From the NCBI RefSeq assembly GCF_025210605.1, contig NZ_JAOARI010000032.1:150595-214594 (forward strand): 64,000 bases of DNA. Direction: 5' to 3'. Position numbers and translations under genes: made by a program. The stretch is from Halodesulfovibrio sp. Its GTDB lineage: Bacteria > Desulfobacterota > Desulfovibrionia > Desulfovibrionales > Desulfovibrionaceae. Below are positions 47,045 through 55,749 of this stretch, one piece after another; position 1 is the first letter of the stretch; each line of letters begins with the position of its first letter. The notes under the pieces were generated by a model. That model did no database searches. It was not told the origin of the DNA and saw only the letters and a program-made list of their open reading frames with translations.

Positions 47045-49204
47045 TTGAATCTACACCATAAACGCATCAGTGCAGTCGTATTGTCAACGGCTGTGCTGAT
47101 GCTTCTTTGCATTGCCGTTCTTAATGCTGTCTGCCCGCTTCCAAAAATTTACAAAGATGGTCCTTCAACGGTTGTCACATCCAACGACGGACGCATTCTG
47201 CGATCTTTTGGAAACGCCAAAGGTGTCCATCGCTACCAAACCGCAGTGAGCAATGTCTCTCCTTTTTATATTACGGCGTTGCTAGACTATGAAGATCGAT
47301 ATTTTTACTACCACCCTGGAATCAATATCTTTTCTTTACTGCGTGCTGGCTACCAGTGGGCTATCAATGGCAAGATTATTTCTGGCGGTTCAACAATTAC
47401 AATGCAAGTTGCGCGGCTCATTGAACCGCATCCACGTACTATTCTTGGAAAATTACGGCAAATCTGGCGGGCTGTTCAACTTGAATGGTATTTTTCAAAG
47501 AATGAAATTCTCACAATGTATCTCAACTTAGCCCCCTTTGGAGGAAATATAGAAGGGGTCGAGGCAGCAGCACGACATTTGTTTAGCAAGCCAGCAAAGT
47601 CTTTGAACAAAAATGAAGCTGCCCTGCTCGTGGTACTTCCTCAAAAGCCATCAGCCTATCGACCGGATCGACACCCCACCCTCGCTAAAAAAATGCGAAA
47701 TAAAGTACTCCGCCGTCTTAATGCACGGCGCATCCTTAGTACCCAAGAAACTAACCTGCTAACAGATGAAGATATCTTTCTTGCACAGCCTTCTGGCAAG
47801 GCTCTCGCTCCTTTGCTTAGCCGCTTGCTTAAACATCAATTTCCTGAACACCATGTTATCCAAACAACAATTGACTATGACCTTCAATTGCGACTGACAA
47901 AGTTGCTTTCGCGCACGGCGGATAAGCTTCCTCCCAAAACATCCGCTGCTGCCCTTGTTATAAATAACAAACAAGGCAATGTGCTTGCCTATCAGGGCGC
48001 TATTGATTTTTTCGACGCTGACCGTTTTGGGCATGTAGATATGGTACGAGCAATCCGCTCTCCCGGCTCTACGTTAAAGCCGTTCATATATGGTCTTGGC
48101 TTCGATCAAGGAGTTATCCATACCGAAAGCTTGTTAAGCGACATTCCTACATCGTTTGGAGATTATAAACCACAAAACCTGAATCGGCGCTTTATCGGAG
48201 CAGTCAGCGCAAGCACAGCGCTCAAAAAATCACTCAATGTGCCCGCAATTCAAGTGCTTAACAGTATTACACCTGAGGCTTTTGACACTCGTCTCAAAGA
48301 AGCCAACATTCACTTACGGCATAAAAAATCCAACCTTTCAGTTGGACTTGGCGGTACCGGAACCTCCCTGTGGGAATTGGCAAAAATGTATCGCTCATTG
48401 GCGGCAACAGGAAATGTTAGCGATTTACATGTTATTCCATCATCAACCGAACAAGCTACACGTCCGCTTCTTTCAGAACAAAGCAGCTGGATGGTTTTTT
48501 CTATTCTTAGCTCCATTAGCGCACCGGATAGAATTATACCCTCAACACGTCGTAAAATTGCGTGGAAAACAGGTACCAGCTATGGCTACCGAGATTTTTG
48601 GTCAATCGGCGTCAGTCCAGATTACACAGTAGCTGTTTGGGTTGGCAGACCGGACGCCACCCCATTGATTGGCTTTTTAGGAGCAACGCTAGCTGCGCCA
48701 GTCATGTTTGATATTTTTGACTTGCTACCACGAGATACCCATAACCTTCGAATGCCTGACGGTGTAGAAAAAACACGTATATGCTGGCCTGGAGGACGCG
48801 CATTTTCAGCAACAGCGCCTAGCCTCTGCCAAACACAAAAATACGCCTATACCATTCGAGGCATCACTCCACCTACCCTGCAAAGCTCTGGATATTTTGT
48901 CACAACAGATTCACTTCCGGATTTATTAAGGGAGTGGCAAAGACAACAACAGATAGTAACAGCACATGATAATGCGCCTTCTAAATTAGCGATAATAGGC
49001 ATACGAACTGGGCAGCACTATTTTCAGGATCAAATTACCAGCATCTCGCTATCTACCAATCAACATTCGCAACCCGTCAAATGGTACGTGAATTATGCAC
49101 CAATCCACAATGCCACATTTGATATAAACAAATACTTAGGGGAAACAGCAGTCACAGCTTGCATCAAAGATACATGTGTTACTGAAACGGTTTATATACA
49201 TTAG
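47045..49204 (+). CDS. pbpC: Penicillin-binding protein 1C
   Basis: The 719-aa bifunctional peptidoglycan synthase has one N-terminal membrane segment, then a GT51 glycosyltransferase domain with EDRYFYYHPG, GGSTITMQVARL and LNLAPFGGNIEGVEAAA. A transpeptidase domain follows with the nucleophile motif STLKPFIYG and the KTGTSYGYRD motif. A C-terminal PBP1C-type beta domain (about 600-719) completes it. It starts with TTG at 47045; the next in-frame ATG would cut the membrane segment. It forms an operon with the alpha-2-macroglobulin gene. Confidence 0.93.
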   Translation: MNLHHKRISAVVLSTAVLMLLCIAVLNAVCPLPKIYKDGPSTVVTSNDGRILRSFGNAKGVHRYQTAVSNVSPFYITALLDYEDRYFYYHPGINIFSLLRAGYQWAINGKIISGGSTITMQVARLIEPHPRTILGKLRQIWRAVQLEWYFSKNEILTMYLNLAPFGGNIEGVEAAARHLFSKPAKSLNKNEAALLVVLPQKPSAYRPDRHPTLAKKMRNKVLRRLNARRILSTQETNLLTDEDIFLAQPSGKALAPLLSRLLKHQFPEHHVIQTTIDYDLQLRLTKLLSRTADKLPPKTSAAALVINNKQGNVLAYQGAIDFFDADRFGHVDMVRAIRSPGSTLKPFIYGLGFDQGVIHTESLLSDIPTSFGDYKPQNLNRRFIGAVSASTALKKSLNVPAIQVLNSITPEAFDTRLKEANIHLRHKKSNLSVGLGGTGTSLWELAKMYRSLAATGNVSDLHVIPSSTEQATRPLLSEQSSWMVFSILSSISAPDRIIPSTRRKIAWKTGTSYGYRDFWSIGVSPDYTVAVWVGRPDATPLIGFLGATLAAPVMFDIFDLLPRDTHNLRMPDGVEKTRICWPGGRAFSATAPSLCQTQKYAYTIRGITPPTLQSSGYFVTTDSLPDLLREWQRQQQIVTAHDNAPSKLAIIGIRTGQHYFQDQITSISLSTNQHSQPVKWYVNYAPIHNATFDINKYLGETAVTACIKDTCVTETVYIH

Positions 49205-49391
49205 TCTACCCAAAAGGACAGAAGCGCAGGACGCACACTCAACTCCGCTGCAACATATCTCACCCAATAGCAACAGTTGATTTTTGCAACTCGCGCTTGC
49301 TGTTCCCCCTGTCAGTTGTGTTACACTTTTACGATTTCGATTGTAACATCATTACTCACACCGCTAAGGTTGAGATTCTAGCGAGGTAGAC

Positions 49392-50585
49392 ATGCTAACA
49401 GCGGCTTTGCTTGCAATGGGCTTTCTGCTCTCCCCCAGAGCCTTTATGATTTCTGGAAGTGGCATAGGGCTGGCTGGGAACTGGTATTTTTTAATCGTCG
49501 CGCTTCTTTTCACAACTCACCTCGTCACCATTCCACAGCAAACAGTCAGCAATGAAAAACAATATTCTGATGCACTGAAATCGTTTGGATATAGCGTGCG
49601 CTTTTTTACGTTAGCATTTTTTGCCTGTTCGATACTGGGAATAGCTGGCTATGCATTTAACGAAGTTTTCGTATATTGGTTTCCCAACTTTCTTTTCAGC
49701 TTTATCATACTGGCATGCTCGTTTTTAACCGCTATTCTTCCTGCCAGCAAAGCGCAAAAGCTCCAACTAGCCTCAATCATTCTAGTGCTAATAGGAATCA
49801 CGGTGCTATCTCTTGCAGCACTGTGGGCTACACCTCCGAACGCGAACTCGCCCGACTTTTTTGCACCGTATGGAGCCTCCCCCTTCTCAGATGGACTTTT
49901 GTTAATGGCGCCCCTCTTGATTGGCTATGAACTCTATACGCCACCGTCTAGCAGCAACCGAACATCTCGAAAATCCTATACGTTAGCCTTAGGACTGACG
50001 GTAGTGTTTCTCTCCATATTTTCTTACGCCTCACTGTGTGTTTCTGGTACAGAAAAATTAGCAGACTCGACTGTGCCGTATATGATCGGGGCAAGAAAGA
50101 TTTTAGGTCAAACTGGACGATACGTTATGGGAGCCATCATAATTTTGGGGAGTTACGCCGCATTTACGAGTACTTTGCTATTTCTTAAAAAACCTTTCGA
50201 TAAATTCATAGATTCCTCACCTTCAACTAAAAAAGCCAATAACCGTCTCAGTAAAAAAATTATTGCAGCTGCTATTCCCACCCTTACAGTCAGTGTGCTG
50301 CTACTCCGAGGATATGCTGGGGAGCCGATTACTGAATCATATATTGCCGGAGGGTTCTCGCTTTGGTTTCTGTTCTATGGGTTGTCAGCAGCAGGCTCCA
50401 TAAGAAATACACATTCTCTCTTACAAAAAGTAGGAACGTCTTTCGGCATACTTTCGTGCTTCTACCTTGCCTACGTCGTTTTGCAGTTACCTGAATCTCC
50501 AGTAAAAGGGCTCAGTGCGGCAATTGGCTTCACCCTTGCCATCGCAGTCTTGACATTCTGTGGCAGGAAAAGGTTGTTACCCTAA
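49392..50585 (+). CDS. APC-superfamily-like permease
   Basis: The 397-aa integral membrane protein has about 10-11 hydrophobic segments, with charged loops (QTVSNEKQYSDALKSFG; DSSPSTKKANNRLSKK). The overall layout suggests an amino-acid/polyamine/organocation-type carrier, but diagnostic residues are weak and it may belong to a smaller uncharacterised family. GAGGT precedes the ATG. The rhodanese gene follows after 45 nt on the same strand, so a joint transcript is likely. A link to sulfur or selenium transport is only suggested by that neighbour. Confidence 0.7.
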   Translation: MLTAALLAMGFLLSPRAFMISGSGIGLAGNWYFLIVALLFTTHLVTIPQQTVSNEKQYSDALKSFGYSVRFFTLAFFACSILGIAGYAFNEVFVYWFPNFLFSFIILACSFLTAILPASKAQKLQLASIILVLIGITVLSLAALWATPPNANSPDFFAPYGASPFSDGLLLMAPLLIGYELYTPPSSSNRTSRKSYTLALGLTVVFLSIFSYASLCVSGTEKLADSTVPYMIGARKILGQTGRYVMGAIIILGSYAAFTSTLLFLKKPFDKFIDSSPSTKKANNRLSKKIIAAAIPTLTVSVLLLRGYAGEPITESYIAGGFSLWFLFYGLSAAGSIRNTHSLLQKVGTSFGILSCFYLAYVVLQLPESPVKGLSAAIGFTLAIAVLTFCGRKRLLP

Positions 50586-50630
50586 AAAAATATGGTACAA
50601 TTACTCCAAAATATTCATGGAGAATGTACT

Positions 50631-51023
50631 ATGAAACCAATTAAACTAATCACTTTGGTCATGATGCTCTTGGCACTAGCAGCCACGGCATTTGCTGCAG
50701 ACGTTCAAAGCATAAGCAAGGACACGTTAAAGGCAAATATGGGTTCCTACATCATTGTCGATGTTCGCACTGGCTCTGATTGGAAAGGAAGTGAATTTAA
50801 AATACGAGGAGCAGTTCGTCCTAGCGGCGATATTGTAAGTTTTGCCAAAAGCCAAGGCTGGGCAAAAAATGCAAAGATAGTCTTGTATTGCGCTTGACCT
50901 AACGAATTTACAAGCGTCCGTGAGGCGCAAAAATTGGTCAATGCAGGCTACATGAATGTTTTTGCTCTAAAAGGCGGCTGGAAGGACTGGTCTAGAAGCC
51001 GATACCCTACTCAAGAGAAGTAG
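50631..51023 (+). CDS. Periplasmic rhodanese, probable selenoprotein (Sec at TGA 50895-50897)
   Basis: The 130-codon frame begins at an ATG with GGAGA upstream and a signal peptide ending AFAAD. Residues 24-88 form the first part of a rhodanese fold (IIVDVRTGSDW, RGAVRPSGDI). The frame then reads YCA-TGA-PNEFTSVREAQKLVNAGY, and continues to FALKGGWKDW and a TAG at 51021, followed by a terminator. The downstream part is the standard rhodanese C-terminus. Relatives carry CxCPNE in this loop, so TGA replaces the second, catalytic-loop Cys. A SECIS-like hairpin begins at the TGA itself. I therefore read the TGA as selenocysteine rather than a stop. A disabling mutation of a Cys codon cannot be excluded from sequence alone. 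Confidence 0.8.
50895..50940 (+). promoter_or_regulatory. Putative bacterial SECIS hairpin
   Basis: The RNA from the TGA onward can pair as TGACC (50895-50899) with GGTCA (50936-50940), then AATTT (50905-50909) with AAATT (50931-50935). An apical stem GCG-T-CC (50914-50919) pairs with GGCGC (50924-50928), leaving a bulged U at 50917 and the loop GUGA. A bulged U under a short stem with G-U in the apical loop, about 22 nt from the UGA, matches the known features of the E. coli fdhF SECIS that bind SelB. Confidence 0.65.
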
Positions 51024-51532
51024 AGTTCCTCTATAAAATATGACGAAAAGCGATAGGCATGTGCCTATCGCTTTTCTTTTACCTTTCTTGTCCATACTCT
51101 TTGCTCATTTTTTCAAGGCAACATTTAGTAACTATCTTGAATGTAGGCTACAGTTACTCGAACTAATCAAAAAATTATGCCGACTGAAGCATAAAAAATA
51201 ACTCTATATTAGACAATAAATGATTCTATTTTGATAGCAATAATAAGTTACAGCGAAGACTAAAAACGTCAAGCGAACGAAGATTTATCACAAATGAAGC
51301 TCTTGGCATTTTAATCTGACTCTTATTTTTTTTTTTACCAAAAAGCTTTTCCTTTTTTACAGTAAGCACACACTAACAATATTGTATTCATAAATTAAAC
51401 CTTATCATTCTTTAATCTCTTACTTGAAAACAAAAAAAAACTATCATTCTTCCTATGTTATCAATCGGATTTGCCAAAAAATAGAAATTTGGCATATATG
51501 TCGCCAGAACATATTTATAAAAGGAGACTGTT
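51024..51532. other. Intergenic upstream of the RTX gene
   Basis: After the terminator of the rhodanese gene the region is very AT-rich. A 7-bp inverted repeat (TGCCAAA at 51472-51478, TTTGGCA at 51488-51494) lies about 40-60 nt before the RTX start and could be an operator or leader hairpin. No ORF is evident. Confidence 0.45.
51045..51080 (+). terminator. Terminator of the permease-rhodanese unit
   Basis: A near-perfect hairpin (GAAAAGCGATAGG and its complement around CATGTG) is followed by TCTTTT, 21 nt after the TAG at 51023. It supports the longer rhodanese reading frame. Confidence 0.9.
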
Positions 51533-53491
51533 ATGGGCTATCATCTATACCCTAGACACTTGTTAGAAAATTTTTCAATCGAAGTATACAACCCCAATAG
51601 AGATCCAGACAACCCCAAGGGAAACATTGGGGACTTCCGTATGATAGAGCACCTTTCAGAAAAAACGCATGAAGTTTTTGATAACAATCCTGCAACTAGT
51701 CAGCATCATGGAGCATCGATTATAGAGGGGGACACTCCTGGATACAATTTTACAAACTCATTACCCGATAAAGTATATCCAAATGACGGAGGACTTGTTG
51801 ATAGAATCACATTACCGTGGGGGCAAGTTGTTGAATTACACTGGCCTTCGACAGGGGCTCCGCGACCTGCTTATTCAGAAATGCTCGCTGCATTCGGTCT
51901 GGACTTTGACCCGTCAATCAACCTTGGCCCCGTCATTTACGATAAACAGTATGGCTCCTCTAATAAACGCTCTACTGTAGACATCCTGCATGGTGGGGTC
52001 GGCAATGACATGCTGTACGGAAGAACTAATGATGATTTTCTTTATGGCGATGAAGACATGGACTACCTAAATGGTGGAACCGGTAACGACCACCTTTATG
52101 GAGGCTCCGGACACGACAAGCTCGAAGGTGGTGCAGGCGCAGACGTCATAGACGGTGGTGAAGGAAGTGACACTGTTTCATATGCTTCTTCAAGCGCAGC
52201 AGTAATAGTAGATCTATCTACTGGAACTGCAACAGGTGGAGATGCTACAGGCGACACTCTCGTCAGCATTGAACATGTTGAAGGTGCAATGGGCGGAAGC
52301 ACTATCACTGGCGACGATGGGAGCAATATTCTTTCCGGTGCTAAACGTAGTGACCTGTATGAAGGTTCATTCTACTCTGAATTTTATGAAGCGCTGTTTA
52401 CGGACCTCACAAGGGAGCAATTCTACAAATTACCCGATGATCATATATTCAAAAAAAATGCAATCGCTAATGCAATCGCTAAAATCGACAACTACTACAT
52501 CAGAGACAGTACATTTGCTGATGTAATGTACGGTGGCAAAGGCGCTGACATCCTCAACGGATACGACGGGAACGACAAACTCTATGGCGGCGAGGGTGAG
52601 GACGTCCTCAACGGCGGCATCGGTGCAGACATTCTTGACGGCGGCGCTGATCGCGATGGTGTAACTTACAAAGAATCTGCTGGAGCAGTTCTGGTTAACC
52701 TGCAAGATAATATCGGCAAGGGCTTCGACGCAGAAGGTGACACATTTACCAGCATCGAAGACATTGAGGGCTCCGCGCACAATGACCAGCTTATCGGTAA
52801 CGATGTCAGCAACCGACTTTTCGGCCGTGACGGCAATGACGTCATCTTCGGTGGGGGCGGAAACGATTACCTCATAGGTGACAACGGTGATGATCTTCTC
52901 ATCGGGGGCACTGGTGCAGACTATTTTGACGGTGGCGCAGACAAAGACGCTGTATCGTATAAAAATGCCACTGGGGGCGTCGTTGTGAACCTGCAAAGTA
53001 AAACAGGCCAGCAGAATGATGCCCAAGGCGATACCTATACTAATATTGAAAATGCTGAAGGTTCCAACTTTGCAGATACTCTTATTGGTGACGCTGGGGC
53101 CAACACCCTTGTCGGCTTAAATGGAAATGATTTCTTGGATGGCGGGCAAGGCGAAAACAAATTGTTTGGTGGTCTTGGCGACGATGCCTACTTTATCCGT
53201 TCGGGATATCAGTACAACTTTGTTTATGAAAACGCCGGAGAGGGCAACGATGATGCTCGTTTCCTTGACAGAACCACCAGTGAGATCAGTTTGCTTGCAA
53301 AGTACAATGGTGACGACCTGATTGTTGGCTTTAATAACAACACAGAACTGGTTCACTTTGTAGATTGGTATGCTTCCGACGGTTCTTACACTGTTGAAAA
53401 ATTCTACTTCAACGACGGCTCTGGAAACTATGTAACAGCAACTGCAGAAGCATTGGCTGCTGCTGCAACAGAAATTACTACATCTGCATAA
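51533..53491 (+). CDS. RTX (hemolysin-type calcium-binding repeat) secreted protein
   Basis: The 652-aa protein has an N-terminal region of about 150 residues without a recognised domain, then nonapeptide-type repeats (GGxGxD) from residue about 155. Three similar modules follow (DGGEGSDTVSYASS, DGGADRDGVTYKES, DGGADKDAVSYKNA). Each pairs GGxGxD repeats with a segment ending in an IEHVEG-, IEDIEG- or IENAEG-type motif and a nearby G(N/D)DxxN. A helical insert lies between the first and second modules (about 265-325). No protease or lipase motif is visible. The C-terminus (FYFNDGSGNYVTATAEALAAAATEITTSA) fits a type I secretion signal. AAGGAG precedes the ATG. The ABC exporter and adaptor follow directly. 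Confidence 0.9.
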   Translation: MGYHLYPRHLLENFSIEVYNPNRDPDNPKGNIGDFRMIEHLSEKTHEVFDNNPATSQHHGASIIEGDTPGYNFTNSLPDKVYPNDGGLVDRITLPWGQVVELHWPSTGAPRPAYSEMLAAFGLDFDPSINLGPVIYDKQYGSSNKRSTVDILHGGVGNDMLYGRTNDDFLYGDEDMDYLNGGTGNDHLYGGSGHDKLEGGAGADVIDGGEGSDTVSYASSSAAVIVDLSTGTATGGDATGDTLVSIEHVEGAMGGSTITGDDGSNILSGAKRSDLYEGSFYSEFYEALFTDLTREQFYKLPDDHIFKKNAIANAIAKIDNYYIRDSTFADVMYGGKGADILNGYDGNDKLYGGEGEDVLNGGIGADILDGGADRDGVTYKESAGAVLVNLQDNIGKGFDAEGDTFTSIEDIEGSAHNDQLIGNDVSNRLFGRDGNDVIFGGGGNDYLIGDNGDDLLIGGTGADYFDGGADKDAVSYKNATGGVVVNLQSKTGQQNDAQGDTYTNIENAEGSNFADTLIGDAGANTLVGLNGNDFLDGGQGENKLFGGLGDDAYFIRSGYQYNFVYENAGEGNDDARFLDRTTSEISLLAKYNGDDLIVGFNNNTELVHFVDWYASDGSYTVEKFYFNDGSGNYVTATAEALAAAATEITTSA

Positions 53492-53502
53492 TAACCTTAT
53501 AC

Positions 53503-53534
53503 AACCTCCCGCTGCTTTTGAACTGCGGGAGGTT
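53503..53534 (+). terminator. Hairpin between RTX gene and exporter gene (attenuator-like)
   Basis: A 10-bp stem (AACCTCCCGC and its complement) with a 12-nt loop lies immediately after the RTX stop. The T tract is short (TTT), so it may stop only part of the transcription. It resembles the partial terminator between hlyA and hlyB, which lowers exporter expression relative to the toxin. Confidence 0.55.
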
Positions 53535-53550
53535 TAATAAAAGCACCACG

Positions 53551-55749
53551 ATGACAGCACAATCTAATTCCGCTCAAGTTCCGACAGATCGTAATCGACC
53601 ACTGCACTCCGGTTTAAAATGCCTGGCTTTTATTGCGCAATTTCACCGCATTCCTGCTACCTATACGTCTTTGCTGCATGAACATGGCACAGCAAAAGCC
53701 GAGCACAGTGACTATGAAATTGCTCGAGCAGCTAAGAGCTCGAAATTAAAAGCTAAAATAAAAAAGCTAACACCATCACTTGATGGTCTTGAAAAGCTAC
53801 CTAAACCAGCAATGCTAAAATGTTGCGATGGCAAATGGGTAGTTTTTGGCGGGGTAAAAGAAAAAGGGTTACTTATACTTAATCCAGATAATAGTCAGCC
53901 AGAGGTGGTACAATTTGAAAATTTTTCGAAAGATTGGTCCGGAACTGTAATTTTGCTCGCAAGGAAAAGTTGCATTCCGGAAAGCCTGCAGCAATTTAAC
54001 ATCAGCTGGTTCATTCCATCACTCAAGAAATACAAAAAACTTTTTGGTGAAGTTCTACTTGCATCATTTTTTATCCAATTATTCGGCTTGGTTACCCCGC
54101 TATTCTTTCAGGTAGTCGTGGACAAAGTGCTGGTGCACAAGGGCATAACAACACTTGATGTTATTGCCATCGGCTTTTTAGGTATTTCTATTTTTGAAGT
54201 GGTACTTGGCGGGCTACGAACATGGCTTTTTTCCCACACAGCATATCGGGCAGATGTGGTGCTTGGGGCAAGATTATTTAATCACCTAATAAAACTACCT
54301 GCTTCATATTTTAATTCACGTAGAGTCGGTGATTCTGTTGCGCGCATTCGCGAACTTGAAACAATCCGAAGATTCCTGACTGGTTCAAGTCTTACACTTG
54401 TAATGGACTTATTCTTCACCGTTATCTTTTTTTTTGTAATGTATTCCTATTCCCCACTGCTTACGGGAGTTGTTGCAGGCATTATCCCGTTTTACATTAT
54501 ACTCTCCGCAATCGTTACCCCTCTGCTCCGTAAATTACTGGATGAAAAATTTTTACGGGGAGCAGAAAATCAGGCATTTCTAGTTGAATCCATAACAGGC
54601 ATACAGGCAGTAAAATCTATGGCTGTTGAGCCACAATTTCAAAACAACTGGGAAGAAAAACTCGCCATTTATGTCCGTTCTGCCTTCAAAGCAGACAATT
54701 TAGGAAACATTACCGTGCAGTTGACCCAATTTCTATCCAAACTGACAACTCTTTTAATTATCTGGGTTGGCGCCCATAGTGTAATATCAAACACTATTTC
54801 AGTAGGCCAACTTGTAGCCTTTAACATGATGGCAGGCAGAATCACAGCTCCTATTTTAAGACTCGCCCAACTTTGGCAAGATTTTCAACAGGCTGGAATT
54901 TCGCTTAAGCGACTCGGCGACATCTTGAATATTCCAACTGAAGAATGTGGTAAATCTTCATATATCCCCCCGGAAATCCAGGGAAGTGTGCGTTTTGACA
55001 ACGTATCTTTCCGTTATAGAGGCGATACGCCATTCGTTCTGAAAAAATTAAATCTCAAGGTGAAAAAAAATGAATCTATCGGAATAGTAGGCAGATCAGG
55101 TTCCGGCAAAAGCACACTTACCAACCTCCTCCAACGGCTCCATCTTCCCGAAGAAGGAAGAATTTTTGTCGATGGGCATGATATCAATCACGTAAACACT
55201 TCATGGCTCCGGCGACAAATCGGGGTTGTTCTACAAGAAAACATTCTCTTCAACCGTACTGTTTACGAGAACATTGCGCTTTGCGACCCTGCTGCACCAA
55301 TCCAGCATGTTATTCAAGCTGCGAAACTTGCCGGGGCACATGAATTTATTGGCACCCTACCTGAAGGATACGAGACGGTAGTCGGAGAACAAGGCTGCAC
55401 CCTTTCTGGTGGTCAACGGCAACGTATCGCCATTGCGCGGGCACTGTTGACAAAACCACGAATATTAATTCTGGATGAAGCCACAAGCGCGCTGGACTAT
55501 GAATCTGAACATATTATTCAGAAAAACATGAACGCAATTGGGCATGGCAGGACAGTTTTTGTCATTGCACACAGGCTCAGCACTGTTATGAACTGCGACC
55601 GCGTTATTGTAATTGATAAAGGAAACATTATTGAAGAAGGCACGCATACGTCTTTGCTGCAATCTGGCGGATACTATGCAAAGCTATGGGCATATCAGAG
55701 CAGCAATCATAATGATCAAAGACAAGTGCAAGAGGTGGTAAATGCATAA
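53551..55749 (+). CDS. Type I secretion ABC exporter (HlyB-like)
   Basis: The 732-aa protein has an N-terminal C39-like domain (about 15-140; CLAFIAQFHRIPATY) without the catalytic Cys, as expected for exporters of RTX substrates that lack a leader peptide. A six-helix membrane domain follows (about 165-430), then an ABC ATPase with Walker A GRSGSGKST, signature LSGGQRQRIAIAR and Walker B ILILDEATSALD. I start it at the ATG at 53551; a TTG-initiated extension at 53518 lies within the hairpin. Its stop overlaps the adaptor start by 8 nt. Confidence 0.93.
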   Translation: MTAQSNSAQVPTDRNRPLHSGLKCLAFIAQFHRIPATYTSLLHEHGTAKAEHSDYEIARAAKSSKLKAKIKKLTPSLDGLEKLPKPAMLKCCDGKWVVFGGVKEKGLLILNPDNSQPEVVQFENFSKDWSGTVILLARKSCIPESLQQFNISWFIPSLKKYKKLFGEVLLASFFIQLFGLVTPLFFQVVVDKVLVHKGITTLDVIAIGFLGISIFEVVLGGLRTWLFSHTAYRADVVLGARLFNHLIKLPASYFNSRRVGDSVARIRELETIRRFLTGSSLTLVMDLFFTVIFFFVMYSYSPLLTGVVAGIIPFYIILSAIVTPLLRKLLDEKFLRGAENQAFLVESITGIQAVKSMAVEPQFQNNWEEKLAIYVRSAFKADNLGNITVQLTQFLSKLTTLLIIWVGAHSVISNTISVGQLVAFNMMAGRITAPILRLAQLWQDFQQAGISLKRLGDILNIPTEECGKSSYIPPEIQGSVRFDNVSFRYRGDTPFVLKKLNLKVKKNESIGIVGRSGSGKSTLTNLLQRLHLPEEGRIFVDGHDINHVNTSWLRRQIGVVLQENILFNRTVYENIALCDPAAPIQHVIQAAKLAGAHEFIGTLPEGYETVVGEQGCTLSGGQRQRIAIARALLTKPRILILDEATSALDYESEHIIQKNMNAIGHGRTVFVIAHRLSTVMNCDRVIVIDKGNIIEEGTHTSLLQSGGYYAKLWAYQSSNHNDQRQVQEVVNA

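Noticed and set aside
50592..50897. Rhodanese as a short protein ending at the TGA
   Set aside because: The downstream frame completes the fold, the terminator follows the later TAG, and the better ribosome-binding site supports the ATG at 50631.
52430..53026. 198-codon minus-strand open frame in the RTX gene
   Set aside because: It lies antisense to the repeat region, where GGxGxD codon patterns create long antisense frames by composition.
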